Assembly: GCF_020552705.1 (NCBI RefSeq)
Contig: NZ_JAJBZG010000002.1
Coordinates: 124,001 to 188,000 of the forward strand
Length of the DNA stretch: 64,000 bases
Source of the DNA: Christiangramia sediminis
Lineage (GTDB): Bacteria > Bacteroidota > Bacteroidia > Flavobacteriales > Flavobacteriaceae
Direction of reading: 5' to 3'
Shown: in pieces, positions 17,888 to 27,113 of the stretch
Layout: each line of letters begins with the position of its first letter
How positions within the stretch are numbered: the first letter of the stretch is position 1
Program-made: the position numbers and the translations under genes
The notes under the pieces: generated by a model
Databases searched by the model: none
Seen by the model: the letters and a program-made list of their open reading frames with translations, nothing else
Told to the model about the DNA's origin: nothing

Positions 17888-19426
17888 CTAGATTAAAGAA
17901 AAAACTGAGCGAGAATCTAAACTTTCGTATAAAGAAGGTGTAATAGAATTTATAGAAAGATTATGATTCCTTTTTAAACTTTCAATGACATATTCATTTT
18001 CATTAAATAATTCCAGTTCCTGCGGTTTAATATCTTCTTTGTAACCATCATAGCCAGCAAAATAAAAATTCTCCACACCTAAATGTAATGCAGTCTCAAT
18101 TGCAAGTGAAGTAACAGATTCATGATATTTATCTGTGAAAGTTATATCCGTTAACTGAAATGCAACCGGCTCTAAACCTTTAGGAATATAAGTCCCCATA
18201 GTTCTTGGATAAGGCGGAAGTATTACTAATTTGTCTTTGATAATTATATCTTCATAAATCTCTTCTAACCTATGCCCTTCATTCCCCGCCAGACAATGAA
18301 TTTGAAGATTCTTTATATCTTTATACTCTTGAGCATTTTTTGAACTAACATGAATAACACATAGTTCTTCATGCTTTTTGATAAACTCTTTAATAGCCTT
18401 AGAGTGCATTTTACCAGTTGGACCACCTCCAATAATCAAGGCTGATTTATATTTTTTATCCTCATCAAGATTTTTCAAATCAATATTATCTTTTAAGCCT
18501 TTTGATTGATTAGATAGAGCACGAATGATACTATTTAGAGAATAGAATCTTTTTGTTACCCAGGACATTACATCTTTTTGAGGTAACGAATTAGCCCCGG
18601 AAACCATGTAAGGTAAATTTGTCCCCCACTCATAGTCTTTTTGCATCTCGGCGAAGGGATCCACAACTTTACTTAAGGAATTAAAATCGAGATCTAAACC
18701 ATTTTTGGCATTTAAAGCAGTTAATAAAAGTTCAGTCTGAAGATTTCCAGCACCCCTTCCCATTCCCGTCACAGTAGCATCAACGATGCTTGCTCCACAA
18801 TCAATTGCAGTAAGCGTATTAATCAAAGCTAATTGTAAGTTATTATGACCATGAAATCCTATAGCTGTATTAGTTTGATTTCTTACAATATCATAGGTTT
18901 TCCTTACATCTTCAGGATAGACTCCTCCAAAAGAATCAACCATATAAAAATAATCTGCTATGCCATCTACCTCCTTGATTTGACCCAAAAATTCTTTCTC
19001 AGATTCCCAGTTAGACATGTACATTACATTAAAACCAACTTCAAAGCCTAATTTTTTTACAGCAGTGGCCAGAGATAAGGCTCTCTTGAAATTTTGGGGA
19101 TCGATAGCTATTCTTACTAAATGAATATATCCAACACATGGCCCCAATAGATCTGGTACATGTTCAGCTCTCACATCCTTTTCATTGAGAATGATTACTA
19201 ATTTTTTATTACTTAAAGAACTAGATTCTTCCAGAACATATTGAGGACAATAAAAATATTCTCCTAAATAACTATTCATAGGACTAGATCGGTAACCTAT
19301 TTCTAAATAGTCAACCGGAAGATTATTAAAAGCTTCAAAATAGGTCCTAACCAAATTTTTATCAAAATCCCAATTAGTATAATATCCACCGTCTCTAAGT
19401 GTACAGTCTAAAATCTTAAAATTCAT
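17888..19426 (-). CDS. HMGL/HOA-type aldolase domain fused to an unrecognised C-terminal domain
   Basis: 512 aa in two parts. Residues 1-300 are a DRE-TIM metallolyase of the 4-hydroxy-2-oxovalerate aldolase group: DCTLRDGGYYTNWDF at 7-21 (R11 and D12), and GFHGHNNLQLALIN with metal ligands H192 and H194, then GMGRGAGNLQTE. Such aldolases join or split pyruvate and an aldehyde, and a 4-hydroxy-2-oxo acid is exactly the skeleton of a 3-deoxy-2-ulosonic sugar. Residues about 340-512 begin YKSALIIGGGPTGKMHSKAI and include LHLGVENFYFAGYDGY; the fold looks alpha/beta but I cannot name it. The neighbours are a NeuA-like enzyme, a KdsB-like enzyme, a HAD protein and two GT29-type enzymes. Proposed role: making an alternative ulosonic acid. 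Confidence 0.75.
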   Translation of the reverse strand: MNFKILDCTLRDGGYYTNWDFDKNLVRTYFEAFNNLPVDYLEIGYRSSPMNSYLGEYFYCPQYVLEESSSLSNKKLVIILNEKDVRAEHVPDLLGPCVGYIHLVRIAIDPQNFKRALSLATAVKKLGFEVGFNVMYMSNWESEKEFLGQIKEVDGIADYFYMVDSFGGVYPEDVRKTYDIVRNQTNTAIGFHGHNNLQLALINTLTAIDCGASIVDATVTGMGRGAGNLQTELLLTALNAKNGLDLDFNSLSKVVDPFAEMQKDYEWGTNLPYMVSGANSLPQKDVMSWVTKRFYSLNSIIRALSNQSKGLKDNIDLKNLDEDKKYKSALIIGGGPTGKMHSKAIKEFIKKHEELCVIHVSSKNAQEYKDIKNLQIHCLAGNEGHRLEEIYEDIIIKDKLVILPPYPRTMGTYIPKGLEPVAFQLTDITFTDKYHESVTSLAIETALHLGVENFYFAGYDGYKEDIKPQELELFNENEYVIESLKRNHNLSINSITPSLYESLDSRSVFSLI

Positions 19427-19428
19427 AA

Positions 19429-21273
19429 TTATTTCAATTTATTAATATAATTTTCCTTCTCAATACTCATGCCTTGAAGTGAGATCATTTCTCTAAAACT
19501 CTCTGAAATATCTAGAAGTTCTAAAAATGAGCCTATAGCCTCAATTTCTCCATCTTTTAATAATATTATTTTATCTGCATTGATTATAGTCGCTAATCTG
19601 TGAGCAATCATAAATATTGTGTACTTGCCTTTTAGTTGGTCAATATTAGACTGTATTGCCCTTTCTGTTTCACCATCCAAAGCTGAGGTAGCCTCATCCA
19701 TGAATAAAAAATCGACATCCTTGAATAATTCTCTCGCTATTGATAATCGTTGTCTTTGCCCCCCGCTAATATTAATTCCATTATTCCCAAGAAATTCATT
19801 TTCCTTATTTTCAAGAGTATATACAAAATCAAAAATTTCGGCTTGTTTTAAAACCATATTAAATTTCTCCAAATTATCACTAGATTTTGTAGCCCATAAA
19901 GTAACATTATTATAAATGCTGTCATTAAACATAGGAGCCTCTTGAGATATATAGCCTATCCTTTTTCTATAGCTATATAAATCCAAATCTCTAGTTGAAA
20001 CACCATCAATATAAAGTTCTCCTCTTTCTGGAATAATTAAACCAGCTAAAATATTTATTAATGTTGTTTTACCAGACCCGCTTTCGCCAATTATTGCTAC
20101 ACTTTCATTTTTAAAAATCTCAAAATTTATATTTTTTAAAATTATATGAGAATCATAATGAAAGGTTACATTATCCAATTTCATTTCCTTTTTTAATCTA
20201 TCAAATCTTTTATCTCCATTTTTCTCCTTTTTCAAACGTAGCTGTTTTGTAAAGTCTTTTAAATTATCCAGAGCACCTGAAGAGGCCAGAAATTTATTCC
20301 AATGTTCTTGTAAAGACATTAAAAACGTCATCGCTCGATATAAAAAAAGTAGACTTAAAATTATTAAACCAATATCCGGATTAAAATACTTAACCTGAAT
20401 TAGAATCGCTATAACAACAATCATAATGGTTATTGGCTCCCTTAAAGCTTTTAATGTTGAGTCAACTATCCCTAGTTTTTTCTGCACCTCCTCTAACTCA
20501 TCAATTTGATCTATAAGCTTGCCTCCATAACTTTTATTATAACCAGTAGCTTTCAAGTATTTATAAATTGCCACATGTTGAATTAAAAACCCCTGAAACC
20601 TATGTGCAATCAAAGTATATTTTTTAGAGAAAAATTTTGTTCTTTTAAATAACCACTTGAAAAGAAAATTACTTATTGTCCCTCCTATAGCTACAATGAG
20701 TGCAAATTCTGCATTGGCAGTAAATGCTAAAATTACATACACCAAAACTAGAACACCATATTCTATAGCTCGAAAATAACTTTTGTACGCCATATTTACT
20801 CTTCCCACTTCAGCACTCAAAGTATTCTGAATTCTTCCCGGATCGGATTTTAGGAAGGACTTAAATGAATAGGTATTAAGAAGCTTTATATTAGTGATCC
20901 GAATATCTCTCATGAATAATTGCTGGTACAAGACTTTCAAATAACTCTCAATAAATGTTATAACACCCTTAAGAATAAAGAATGCAAGTATTATTAATAA
21001 AACATTAATAAGATTTAACGGAAAACCAATTTGTTCAAAGAAATCTGGGAGAAAGCTCAACCTACCTAAGTCATCGTTATCATTATCCATATCATTTGAC
21101 GTCGTAGCCGAATTTGATATTCTAAGTAAAGGTATGAACATAGCTAGACCAAAACCATCTAAAGTTCCCTTTAGAATACTTAACCCGAAGGATATGAATA
21201 TTCTATACTTTAAATAACTATAAAAGTATATGAAGTATTGGAAATTATTCCTTAACAAGGATTTTAAATTCAT
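19429..21273 (-). CDS. ABC exporter (fused permease-ATPase), candidate lipid-linked glycan flippase, PglK/MsbA-like
   Basis: 614 aa half-transporter: an N-terminal membrane domain with about six helices (to about residue 330) and a C-terminal ATPase. Walker A is IGESGSGKTTLIN, the Q-loop region is YISQEAPMF, the signature is NISGGQRQRLSIARELF, Walker B is VDFLFMDEATSALD and the switch His is in FMIAHRL. No Wzx-type flippase is seen in the window, so this is the best candidate for moving the undecaprenyl-linked glycan across the inner membrane, as PglK does in Campylobacter; that role is inferred. It ends 2 nt before the aldolase ATG. Confidence 0.83.
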   Translation of the reverse strand: MNLKSLLRNNFQYFIYFYSYLKYRIFISFGLSILKGTLDGFGLAMFIPLLRISNSATTSNDMDNDNDDLGRLSFLPDFFEQIGFPLNLINVLLIILAFFILKGVITFIESYLKVLYQQLFMRDIRITNIKLLNTYSFKSFLKSDPGRIQNTLSAEVGRVNMAYKSYFRAIEYGVLVLVYVILAFTANAEFALIVAIGGTISNFLFKWLFKRTKFFSKKYTLIAHRFQGFLIQHVAIYKYLKATGYNKSYGGKLIDQIDELEEVQKKLGIVDSTLKALREPITIMIVVIAILIQVKYFNPDIGLIILSLLFLYRAMTFLMSLQEHWNKFLASSGALDNLKDFTKQLRLKKEKNGDKRFDRLKKEMKLDNVTFHYDSHIILKNINFEIFKNESVAIIGESGSGKTTLINILAGLIIPERGELYIDGVSTRDLDLYSYRKRIGYISQEAPMFNDSIYNNVTLWATKSSDNLEKFNMVLKQAEIFDFVYTLENKENEFLGNNGINISGGQRQRLSIARELFKDVDFLFMDEATSALDGETERAIQSNIDQLKGKYTIFMIAHRLATIINADKIILLKDGEIEAIGSFLELLDISESFREMISLQGMSIEKENYINKLK

Positions 21274-21312
21274 TCAAAAAAACTTTTAAATTTCTATTAA
21301 TATTGTTGGAAA

Positions 21313-22584
21313 CTAACTGTTCGAACTATTAGGATCGCTAAAATTATTTAAATAATTAGATATTTTTGAAACCCCATCCACATCACCTTTATAAGATGCA
21401 TCATAAAATGATAATAATTCTTTATTAAATTGATAATTTTGAAAATTACTTTTAATAAAAGGGATTAGCTCTCCTAATTCAGATATAAATGGACAAACAT
21501 TCTTAATCCGGAAGCCGTATAAATCTTGAAATGGAGAATCTGATAGATTTTTTAAAAAAACATTTGTTTCCAATAGTGCTGCTTCTAAAACAATATTTGA
21601 ATCTCCTGAAATTAAAAATTTAATTCTCTTAAGAAAATCCACAGAACTCTCTAATGCTGGATTAGACATTTCAGTCCTTGTATGATCTATTTCTAAAAAA
21701 TTGGTAATACTTGGATGTGGTCTAAGTACTATTGAATAATGGTCAAATATAGAATTAGACAGCAGATCATCCACTAATTTTTTTACTACAAAACTGGAGT
21801 CTAGCGTATTATAAGTAACACCGATTATTAATTTATTATTCTTAACAGAGCCATTGTTCAAATTTCTATAATAATTAGTTTTATAATTTCCTGCCAGTAC
21901 AATTTCAGTTTTATTTTCATAGCTCCAATTCTCTGCGATTTTCTCATACTTATTTTTCATATCCATACCCTCCAAAAATGCAACATCCATTTCAAGAGGG
22001 GGAAAAATCTCACTAACTGACGCATGAGGAATATATGCTGTTGGAACATTACAATGCTTCGCAGCAAATAATAAAGCTCTATTTTTATAAGAGTGATCAG
22101 TAAAAATCACAACTACATCAATCTCATTAGACCTAAATATTTCGAGATAATGTTCATATAATAGAATTCCATTAATCACAATTGGGAGATTGTTTTTGAA
22201 AACTATGGATTTACCATGCTTTTCATACTCAATAAAAATCCTGAAATATTTAACTAATTTTATATAACTGGAAAAAATCCCATTAGAAATATTTATTTCT
22301 TTCCCTCCCTTAATAATTTGATCGGTATTATTATGATAGATTGCATTATGCACATTTGGAATTAAAAGTTCAGCTTGGCTGGCATGTCTTGTATTATCAA
22401 TGTAAAATAATGCTCCTTTATAAAAATTTGTAGGTTTTTTTCTTAAAAATGAAATCAATATATTCATCAAAAGCTTGAAATACACCCAAATTCTATTTTC
22501 TCTAGATTTATTTGGCTGCCGCATATATGCTTTATCATATACAAGCCAGTCAATATTTCTATTTTTTAAATCATCTAATATCAT
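21313..22584 (-). CDS. Putative GT-B surface-glycan transferase, function unassigned
   Basis: 423 aa, no signal peptide. I do not recognise a named family with certainty. The C-terminal half resembles the donor domain of CDP-glycerol/polysialyltransferase-like GT-B proteins: SIVLRPHPSI, then a Gly-Asp-Ser turn in KFLISGDSNIVLEAALLET, and CPFISELGEL. The N-terminal half has VVVIFTDHSYKNRALLFAA followed by VPTAYIPHAS, which resembles the acceptor-side pattern of those enzymes. The position between the CMP-sugar synthetase legF and the ABC exporter fits a transferase for a CMP-activated sugar or a phosphopolyol. Could also be a capsule-modifying enzyme. Confidence 0.55.
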   Translation of the reverse strand: MILDDLKNRNIDWLVYDKAYMRQPNKSRENRIWVYFKLLMNILISFLRKKPTNFYKGALFYIDNTRHASQAELLIPNVHNAIYHNNTDQIIKGGKEINISNGIFSSYIKLVKYFRIFIEYEKHGKSIVFKNNLPIVINGILLYEHYLEIFRSNEIDVVVIFTDHSYKNRALLFAAKHCNVPTAYIPHASVSEIFPPLEMDVAFLEGMDMKNKYEKIAENWSYENKTEIVLAGNYKTNYYRNLNNGSVKNNKLIIGVTYNTLDSSFVVKKLVDDLLSNSIFDHYSIVLRPHPSITNFLEIDHTRTEMSNPALESSVDFLKRIKFLISGDSNIVLEAALLETNVFLKNLSDSPFQDLYGFRIKNVCPFISELGELIPFIKSNFQNYQFNKELLSFYDASYKGDVDGVSKISNYLNNFSDPNSSNS

Positions 22585-22598
22585 AAGGACTTTATAAT

Positions 22599-23276
22599 TT
22601 ATAGACGTGATTTAATTGTTTCCGCCATTATCCAATCAAATTCCGTATCAATATCTACAGATGAAATATCATCCATTATATATTTTTTGATCTTTTTTAA
22701 TGCGCCTATTGAATTTTCCTTAATTGAGCTTATACGTATAATATAGATTGCTCCATTATATTCCCAAACTTTGGGGCAATCCTGTCTTCTATCAAAAACG
22801 CCCTCTTTGGAAGGATGTAAAAATCCATACTCATCTTCCTCAAATAAAATATAGTATGGGTTCGCTTTTGTTTCTTTTACCGAAACTACCATATCAACAT
22901 CACTATTCTTAAAGATCTCCAGAGCTTCACTTATATGCTCGGAATTTCGAAATGGTGAAGTAGGCTGTAAGATCATAATGTCTGTATACATCCTACCAAG
23001 ATTTTCCATATGCTGAATGGCATGTAAAATCACCTCATAAGAACTTGAAGTATCTGTTGCAAGATTTTCAGGTCTTAAAAAAGGTACAGAAAGACCAGAT
23101 TTTTGTACTATATCCTTAATTTTTAAATCATCTGTACTTACTAAAATATCTTTATCATCGAACAATTCTCTTGCTGCTTCAAGAGTATAATAAATTAAGG
23201 GTTTACCATTTAAAAGCTTAATATTTTTACCTGGCACTCCCTTAGAGCCACCTCTTGCAGGAATTAGTACTAACAT
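22599..23276 (-). CDS. legF: CMP-legionaminic acid synthetase, LegF/NeuA family
   Basis: Activates N,N'-diacetyllegionaminic acid with CTP. 225 aa. Canonical loop: LIPARGGSKGVPGKNIKLLNGKPL. DILVSTDD, RPENLATD, MILQPTSPFR and the C-terminal SSVDIDTEFDWIMAE metal-site segment are all as in NeuA/LegF/PseF. It overlaps ptmE by 1 nt and is the last gene of the seven-gene legionaminic run. Legionaminic rather than sialic or pseudaminic acid follows from the PtmE and LegB/C/H/G neighbours. Confidence 0.87.
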   Translation of the reverse strand: MLVLIPARGGSKGVPGKNIKLLNGKPLIYYTLEAARELFDDKDILVSTDDLKIKDIVQKSGLSVPFLRPENLATDTSSSYEVILHAIQHMENLGRMYTDIMILQPTSPFRNSEHISEALEIFKNSDVDMVVSVKETKANPYYILFEEDEYGFLHPSKEGVFDRRQDCPKVWEYNGAIYIIRISSIKENSIGALKKIKKYIMDDISSVDIDTEFDWIMAETIKSRL

Positions 23277-24319
23277 TATTCAATATGTTTAATGAATTCT
23301 TGGGCCTGCTTATAATCAATTGGCTTACCAATATCTATCCAATATCCTAAAATTGGATTATGGATTAGTTTGCCCCCTTCATTTACCAAATTCTCCATTA
23401 AATCCGTAATATCATAATAAGAATTTTTAGGTATTCGATCTATCAAAGACTTTTTCAAAATATAAATACCAGCGTTAGAATGATATACATAAGTTGGTTT
23501 TTCCTTAAAATTAACAACTTTATCGTTTTTAGTTTCAAAAACTGCATAGGGAACATCGATTTTATATTCAGTAGAAGCTACAGCCATATCCGCACCATTC
23601 TTTACTAATTCTAAGTATAAGTCTTCAAAATCAACGTCAGTAAACAAATCACTGTTCATTAGTAGAATATTTTCAGTCTCAAAATTCTCAACTAAGGATA
23701 GTGCTCCAGCAGTTCCTAATGGTTCATCTTCCCATATATATTCAATTTTTATACCTTTATTTTCACCATCTCCAAAATAATCCTGGATCTGTTCTCCAAG
23801 GTACTTCACCGATATATATATTTTTTTGATTCCAAAGGATATTAATCTATCGATATTATGTTCAATGATTGGCTTACTTCCTAGTAGTAACATCGGTTTA
23901 GGAACAGTGTCTGTCAAAGGACTTAATCTTTTCCCGCGTCCACCTGCCATTATCATGCATTCCAACGGTAGAACGGATTTGATTCTTTCAAGATCAATAA
24001 TCCGAATTAATTGTCCATTCACATCCAAAATTGGCAAGATCTGAATATCCTTTTTTTTGAAAGATTTTAGATCTAGAAAACTTTCTTTTTCAATTTGATA
24101 AACAAAATTTTTATTGCAAATATCCTTTACCTTGATATTTAAATCTCCATCTTTCGCCAAGGACCTTCTAATATCTCCATCTGTCAATGATCCAATGATT
24201 TTTCCATTAGAATCTGATACAAATAATATTAATCTACTTACATCACGAATAGCATTTAATTTGACTAGAGCTTTTCTAATTGATTGTTCGGAGTCAATTA
24301 CAATATTTTTTATATCCAT
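23276..24319 (-). CDS. ptmE: Glucosamine-1-phosphate guanylyltransferase-like, CBS + nucleotidyltransferase, PtmE family
   Basis: 347 aa. Residues 1 to about 115 are a pair of CBS domains (LILFVSDSNGKIIGSLTDGDIRR, then ILPILDVNGQLIRI). From about 118 comes a sugar-phosphate nucleotidyltransferase: LECMIMAGGRGKRLSPLTD, PKPMLLLGSKPIIEHN, ILLMNSDLFTDVDF. The same domain order is found in Campylobacter PtmE, which makes GDP-GlcN and so commits material to legionaminic acid through GDP-linked intermediates. Gaps to neighbours are -1 and 2 nt. The base specificity (GTP) is taken from the family and operon, not from the sequence. Confidence 0.83.
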   Translation of the reverse strand: MDIKNIVIDSEQSIRKALVKLNAIRDVSRLILFVSDSNGKIIGSLTDGDIRRSLAKDGDLNIKVKDICNKNFVYQIEKESFLDLKSFKKKDIQILPILDVNGQLIRIIDLERIKSVLPLECMIMAGGRGKRLSPLTDTVPKPMLLLGSKPIIEHNIDRLISFGIKKIYISVKYLGEQIQDYFGDGENKGIKIEYIWEDEPLGTAGALSLVENFETENILLMNSDLFTDVDFEDLYLELVKNGADMAVASTEYKIDVPYAVFETKNDKVVNFKEKPTYVYHSNAGIYILKKSLIDRIPKNSYYDITDLMENLVNEGGKLIHNPILGYWIDIGKPIDYKQAQEFIKHIE

Positions 24320-24321
24320 TT

Positions 24322-25479
24322 CTAAAAATTAATGTCGTGAAATTTCTTTTTCAAATCTTTAATCTCCACCTTAGATAGAATATCAATTATTTTTGATGAA
24401 GAATTTCCGTCGCCGTAGATTTGTTTTTGATTTTTGATTTTTACTCTGAAGTCATCACTTAATGCTAATTTTATACCTTGTAGGATAGAGTTCTCATCAT
24501 TTTTTGTATGAATAACGCTTTCTGCAGCTATTCGACCTTTTTGACGATCCCCAATATTAATTGTTGGAATATTAAAAAATGGCGCTTCAAGAATTCCGCT
24601 GGATGAATTTCCAAGTACACAATTCACATATTTTAATGCTGATAAATAGCGTAAATGCCCCAAAGAATTATAAACGACAGCTCTTTCACTATTTTGAGAT
24701 ACAAATTCTTCAATCATTTCATTAATAATCCGTCCATCTTTATCTGAATTAGCGTAGGTAAAAATGAATTTCCCACCTTCAATTTTGTTTAAAATATTTA
24801 AAATAGTTTTAAACTGATCTTTAGCCGTTTCAGACTCTAATGTTACAGGGTGATAAGTAATCAAAAAATTGATAGGACCCAATTTGAAATCTATCGATTT
24901 TTCAAATTCAACCTTATTCATTAATTCCAATTCATTCACAGAATCCAAGCCCATTGCTCCTACATTAAAAACTCGATTTGGAGATTCACCTAATTGAATT
25001 ACTCTTCTCTTATAAATCTCCGTGGATGTAAAATGCAAATAGCTCATTTTAGTTATTGCATGCCGTAAACTTTCATCATAGGCACCTTCAGTAGTTTCTC
25101 CACCATGGATATGAGCAATAGGAATGTTTGCTATGGTTGCAGCTGTTGCCGCAGCTAACATCTCAGATCTATCTCCTAATATAATAATAAGATCTGGAGA
25201 AATTTCATCAAAGGCTTCTGCAAAACTTATAAGGGCTAAACCTATAGATTTTGAAACTCCTACAGCAGTATCTGAAGACAATAGGCATTCTATTTTTTTA
25301 TCAACTTTAAATCCAGAAGCTTCTATATCCTTTATGGTGTATCCAAACTCAGGTGACAGGTGCATTGCGCAGGCTACAATCTGTAATTCTAATTCTGGTT
25401 GATTATTTATCTTCTTGAGCAATGGAGTCAAAATTCCAAACTCAGCTCTTGTTCCTGTTATGACTGCAACTTTTTTCAA
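24322..25479 (-). CDS. legG: Hydrolysing NDP-sugar 2-epimerase, LegG/NeuC family
   Basis: 385 aa. Opens KKVAVITGTRAEFGILTPLL, the N-terminus of the UDP-GlcNAc 2-epimerase (hydrolysing) family. LIIILGDRSEMLAAA, IPIAHIHGGETTEGAYDESLRH and GNSSSGILEAPFFNIPTI supply the catalytic Asp, His and Glu regions. In this operon the predicted reaction is release of 2,4-diacetamido-2,4,6-trideoxymannose from the GDP sugar. Lies 2 nt from ptmE and 3 nt from legI. Confidence 0.87.
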   Translation of the reverse strand: MKKVAVITGTRAEFGILTPLLKKINNQPELELQIVACAMHLSPEFGYTIKDIEASGFKVDKKIECLLSSDTAVGVSKSIGLALISFAEAFDEISPDLIIILGDRSEMLAAATAATIANIPIAHIHGGETTEGAYDESLRHAITKMSYLHFTSTEIYKRRVIQLGESPNRVFNVGAMGLDSVNELELMNKVEFEKSIDFKLGPINFLITYHPVTLESETAKDQFKTILNILNKIEGGKFIFTYANSDKDGRIINEMIEEFVSQNSERAVVYNSLGHLRYLSALKYVNCVLGNSSSGILEAPFFNIPTINIGDRQKGRIAAESVIHTKNDENSILQGIKLALSDDFRVKIKNQKQIYGDGNSSSKIIDILSKVEIKDLKKKFHDINF

Positions 25480-25482
25480 ACC

Positions 25483-26493
25483 TTAGATTTCTATCAATTC
25501 ATCTTCTTTAAAATCCCTAGAAGCAGTCTCGCCTAACACCTTGTCCCATTTCATCGGACTAATTCCATTTCCTGGGCGTTTTACGGTTAAGTTATCCTCA
25601 GTAAGTTTATCCCCCTTTTTAATCTCCTTTGAGGCAATAATACTCTTCCTTGCAATATCTTTATTTTTCATTTCAGATTTGGAAGGTTCCTTTTTTCCAC
25701 TTCCAGAAATGGCTTTTTCTATATTTCTTATAGACTCAACCATCAACTTTAATTCCTCGGGCTCCAATGAAGCTCTATGGTCTGGGCCCGGTAAATTCCT
25801 ATCCAACGTAAAATGCTTTTCTATCACTTTTGCTCCCAAGGCTACAGCAGCAATAGGAACTTCAATTCCTAGGGTGTGATCTGAATAGCCGATTTCAACA
25901 TCCAGTTCCTTTCCTATTCTATTCATCGCCCTTAAATTCACATCATCCATAGGAGTTGGATACTCCGTATTACAATGCACAATTGTGATGTTTTCCTTTT
26001 TCAATCCTGCATTTACAAGTACATCAAAAGCCTCAGTTACCTCCTGCATACTAGCCATTCCTGTTGACATAATTACAGGTTTTTTGAAACTAGCAATCTT
26101 TCTTAAATAAGGTAGATTAGTGATTTCTCCGGAAGGTATTTTAAATAACTCAATATTCAGTTTATTAAGAAACTCAAGAGTATCTAAATCGAATCCGGTC
26201 GAAAGAAACTTAATTCCCTTAGACTTACAATATTCAATTAAAATATTATGAGCATCCTCCGAAAGTTCCAGTTTCTTCAACATTTCATATTGAGAATCGC
26301 TATTTTCAGTATTATAGTTTTGGTATGCTGCTCTTTCTGCAGATTTAGTAACAAGCCCGCTGGCTTTAAAAGTTTGAAATTTTACAAAGTCAGCACCTGC
26401 AATAGATGCCTTATCAACTAATTCCTTAGCTGTTTCTAAATTACCATTATGGTTCACTCCTGCCTCTGCGATAATCAAAACTTGATTTTTCAT
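25483..26493 (-). CDS. legI: N,N'-diacetyllegionaminic acid synthase, LegI/NeuB family
   Basis: Condenses phosphoenolpyruvate with the 6-deoxy-mannosamine derivative from LegG. 336 aa in two domains: a TIM barrel with LIIAEAGVNHNGNLETAKEL, IPSGEITNLPYLRKIA, IVHCNTEYPTP and IGYSDHTLG, then VIEKHFTLDRNLPGPDHRAS; and a C-terminal SAF (antifreeze-like) domain from about 280, KSIIASKEIKKGDKLTEDNL to the end. Overlaps legH by 4 nt. All NeuB-type catalytic segments look intact. Confidence 0.9.
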   Translation of the reverse strand: MKNQVLIIAEAGVNHNGNLETAKELVDKASIAGADFVKFQTFKASGLVTKSAERAAYQNYNTENSDSQYEMLKKLELSEDAHNILIEYCKSKGIKFLSTGFDLDTLEFLNKLNIELFKIPSGEITNLPYLRKIASFKKPVIMSTGMASMQEVTEAFDVLVNAGLKKENITIVHCNTEYPTPMDDVNLRAMNRIGKELDVEIGYSDHTLGIEVPIAAVALGAKVIEKHFTLDRNLPGPDHRASLEPEELKLMVESIRNIEKAISGSGKKEPSKSEMKNKDIARKSIIASKEIKKGDKLTEDNLTVKRPGNGISPMKWDKVLGETASRDFKEDELIEI

Positions 26494-27113
26494 ATTTCTT
26501 TACCTGGATTACCTACAATTTTTTTATTATCGGGAATATCATTTAGAACCACAGATCCCGCACCTACAATTACATTCTTTCCTATTTTAACTCCTTGTTT
26601 TATTATAGAATTTGCTCCAATAAAACTATTCTCTCCAACTTGCACATTCCCGGCTAATACCGCCCCGGGAGCAATATGTACATTAGCTAATATTTCACAT
26701 TCATGTTCAATTATAGCTCCCGTATTAATTATGCAATTTTCGCTGACAGTAACAAGAGGATTTATAATAACATTGGCCGATATGAAAGTTCCCCTTCCGA
26801 TAGTTGCTATTTTTGAAATACAGACACTAGGGTGAAAAATGCTTATTAACTGTCCTCCTTTCTTACATATCATCGAAGCCAATTTACTTCTCAATGCATT
26901 ATCCCCAATACCAATAATGAAATTATATGGTTCTTTCCAGAACATATCGGACAGATTATTTTCTGTACCTAAATATTGTAATCCAAAAGGATTCTTTTCT
27001 TTTTTCTCTAAATCTATATAACCCTGTAATAAAAGGTCAGATTCGTTAATTGCATCTGCCACAACTAGCCCATGTCCTGAATAACCGCATAATATGATTC
27101 TACTATTTAACAC
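26490..27113 (-). CDS. legH: GDP-4-amino-sugar N-acetyltransferase, LegH (NeuD/PglD family)
   Basis: 207 aa. Small N-terminal domain starting IILCGYSGHGLVVADAI, then hexapeptide left-handed beta-helix repeats from about residue 95 (IGRGTFISANVIINP, VGENSFIGANSIIKQGVKIG) with the catalytic His in TGAIIEHECEI. Expected to acetylate the C4 amine put on by LegC. Overlaps legC by 11 nt and legI by 4 nt. Parallel in fold and role to the pglD product at 2739. Confidence 0.86.
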   Translation of the reverse strand: MLNSRIILCGYSGHGLVVADAINESDLLLQGYIDLEKKEKNPFGLQYLGTENNLSDMFWKEPYNFIIGIGDNALRSKLASMICKKGGQLISIFHPSVCISKIATIGRGTFISANVIINPLVTVSENCIINTGAIIEHECEILANVHIAPGAVLAGNVQVGENSFIGANSIIKQGVKIGKNVIVGAGSVVLNDIPDNKKIVGNPGKEI

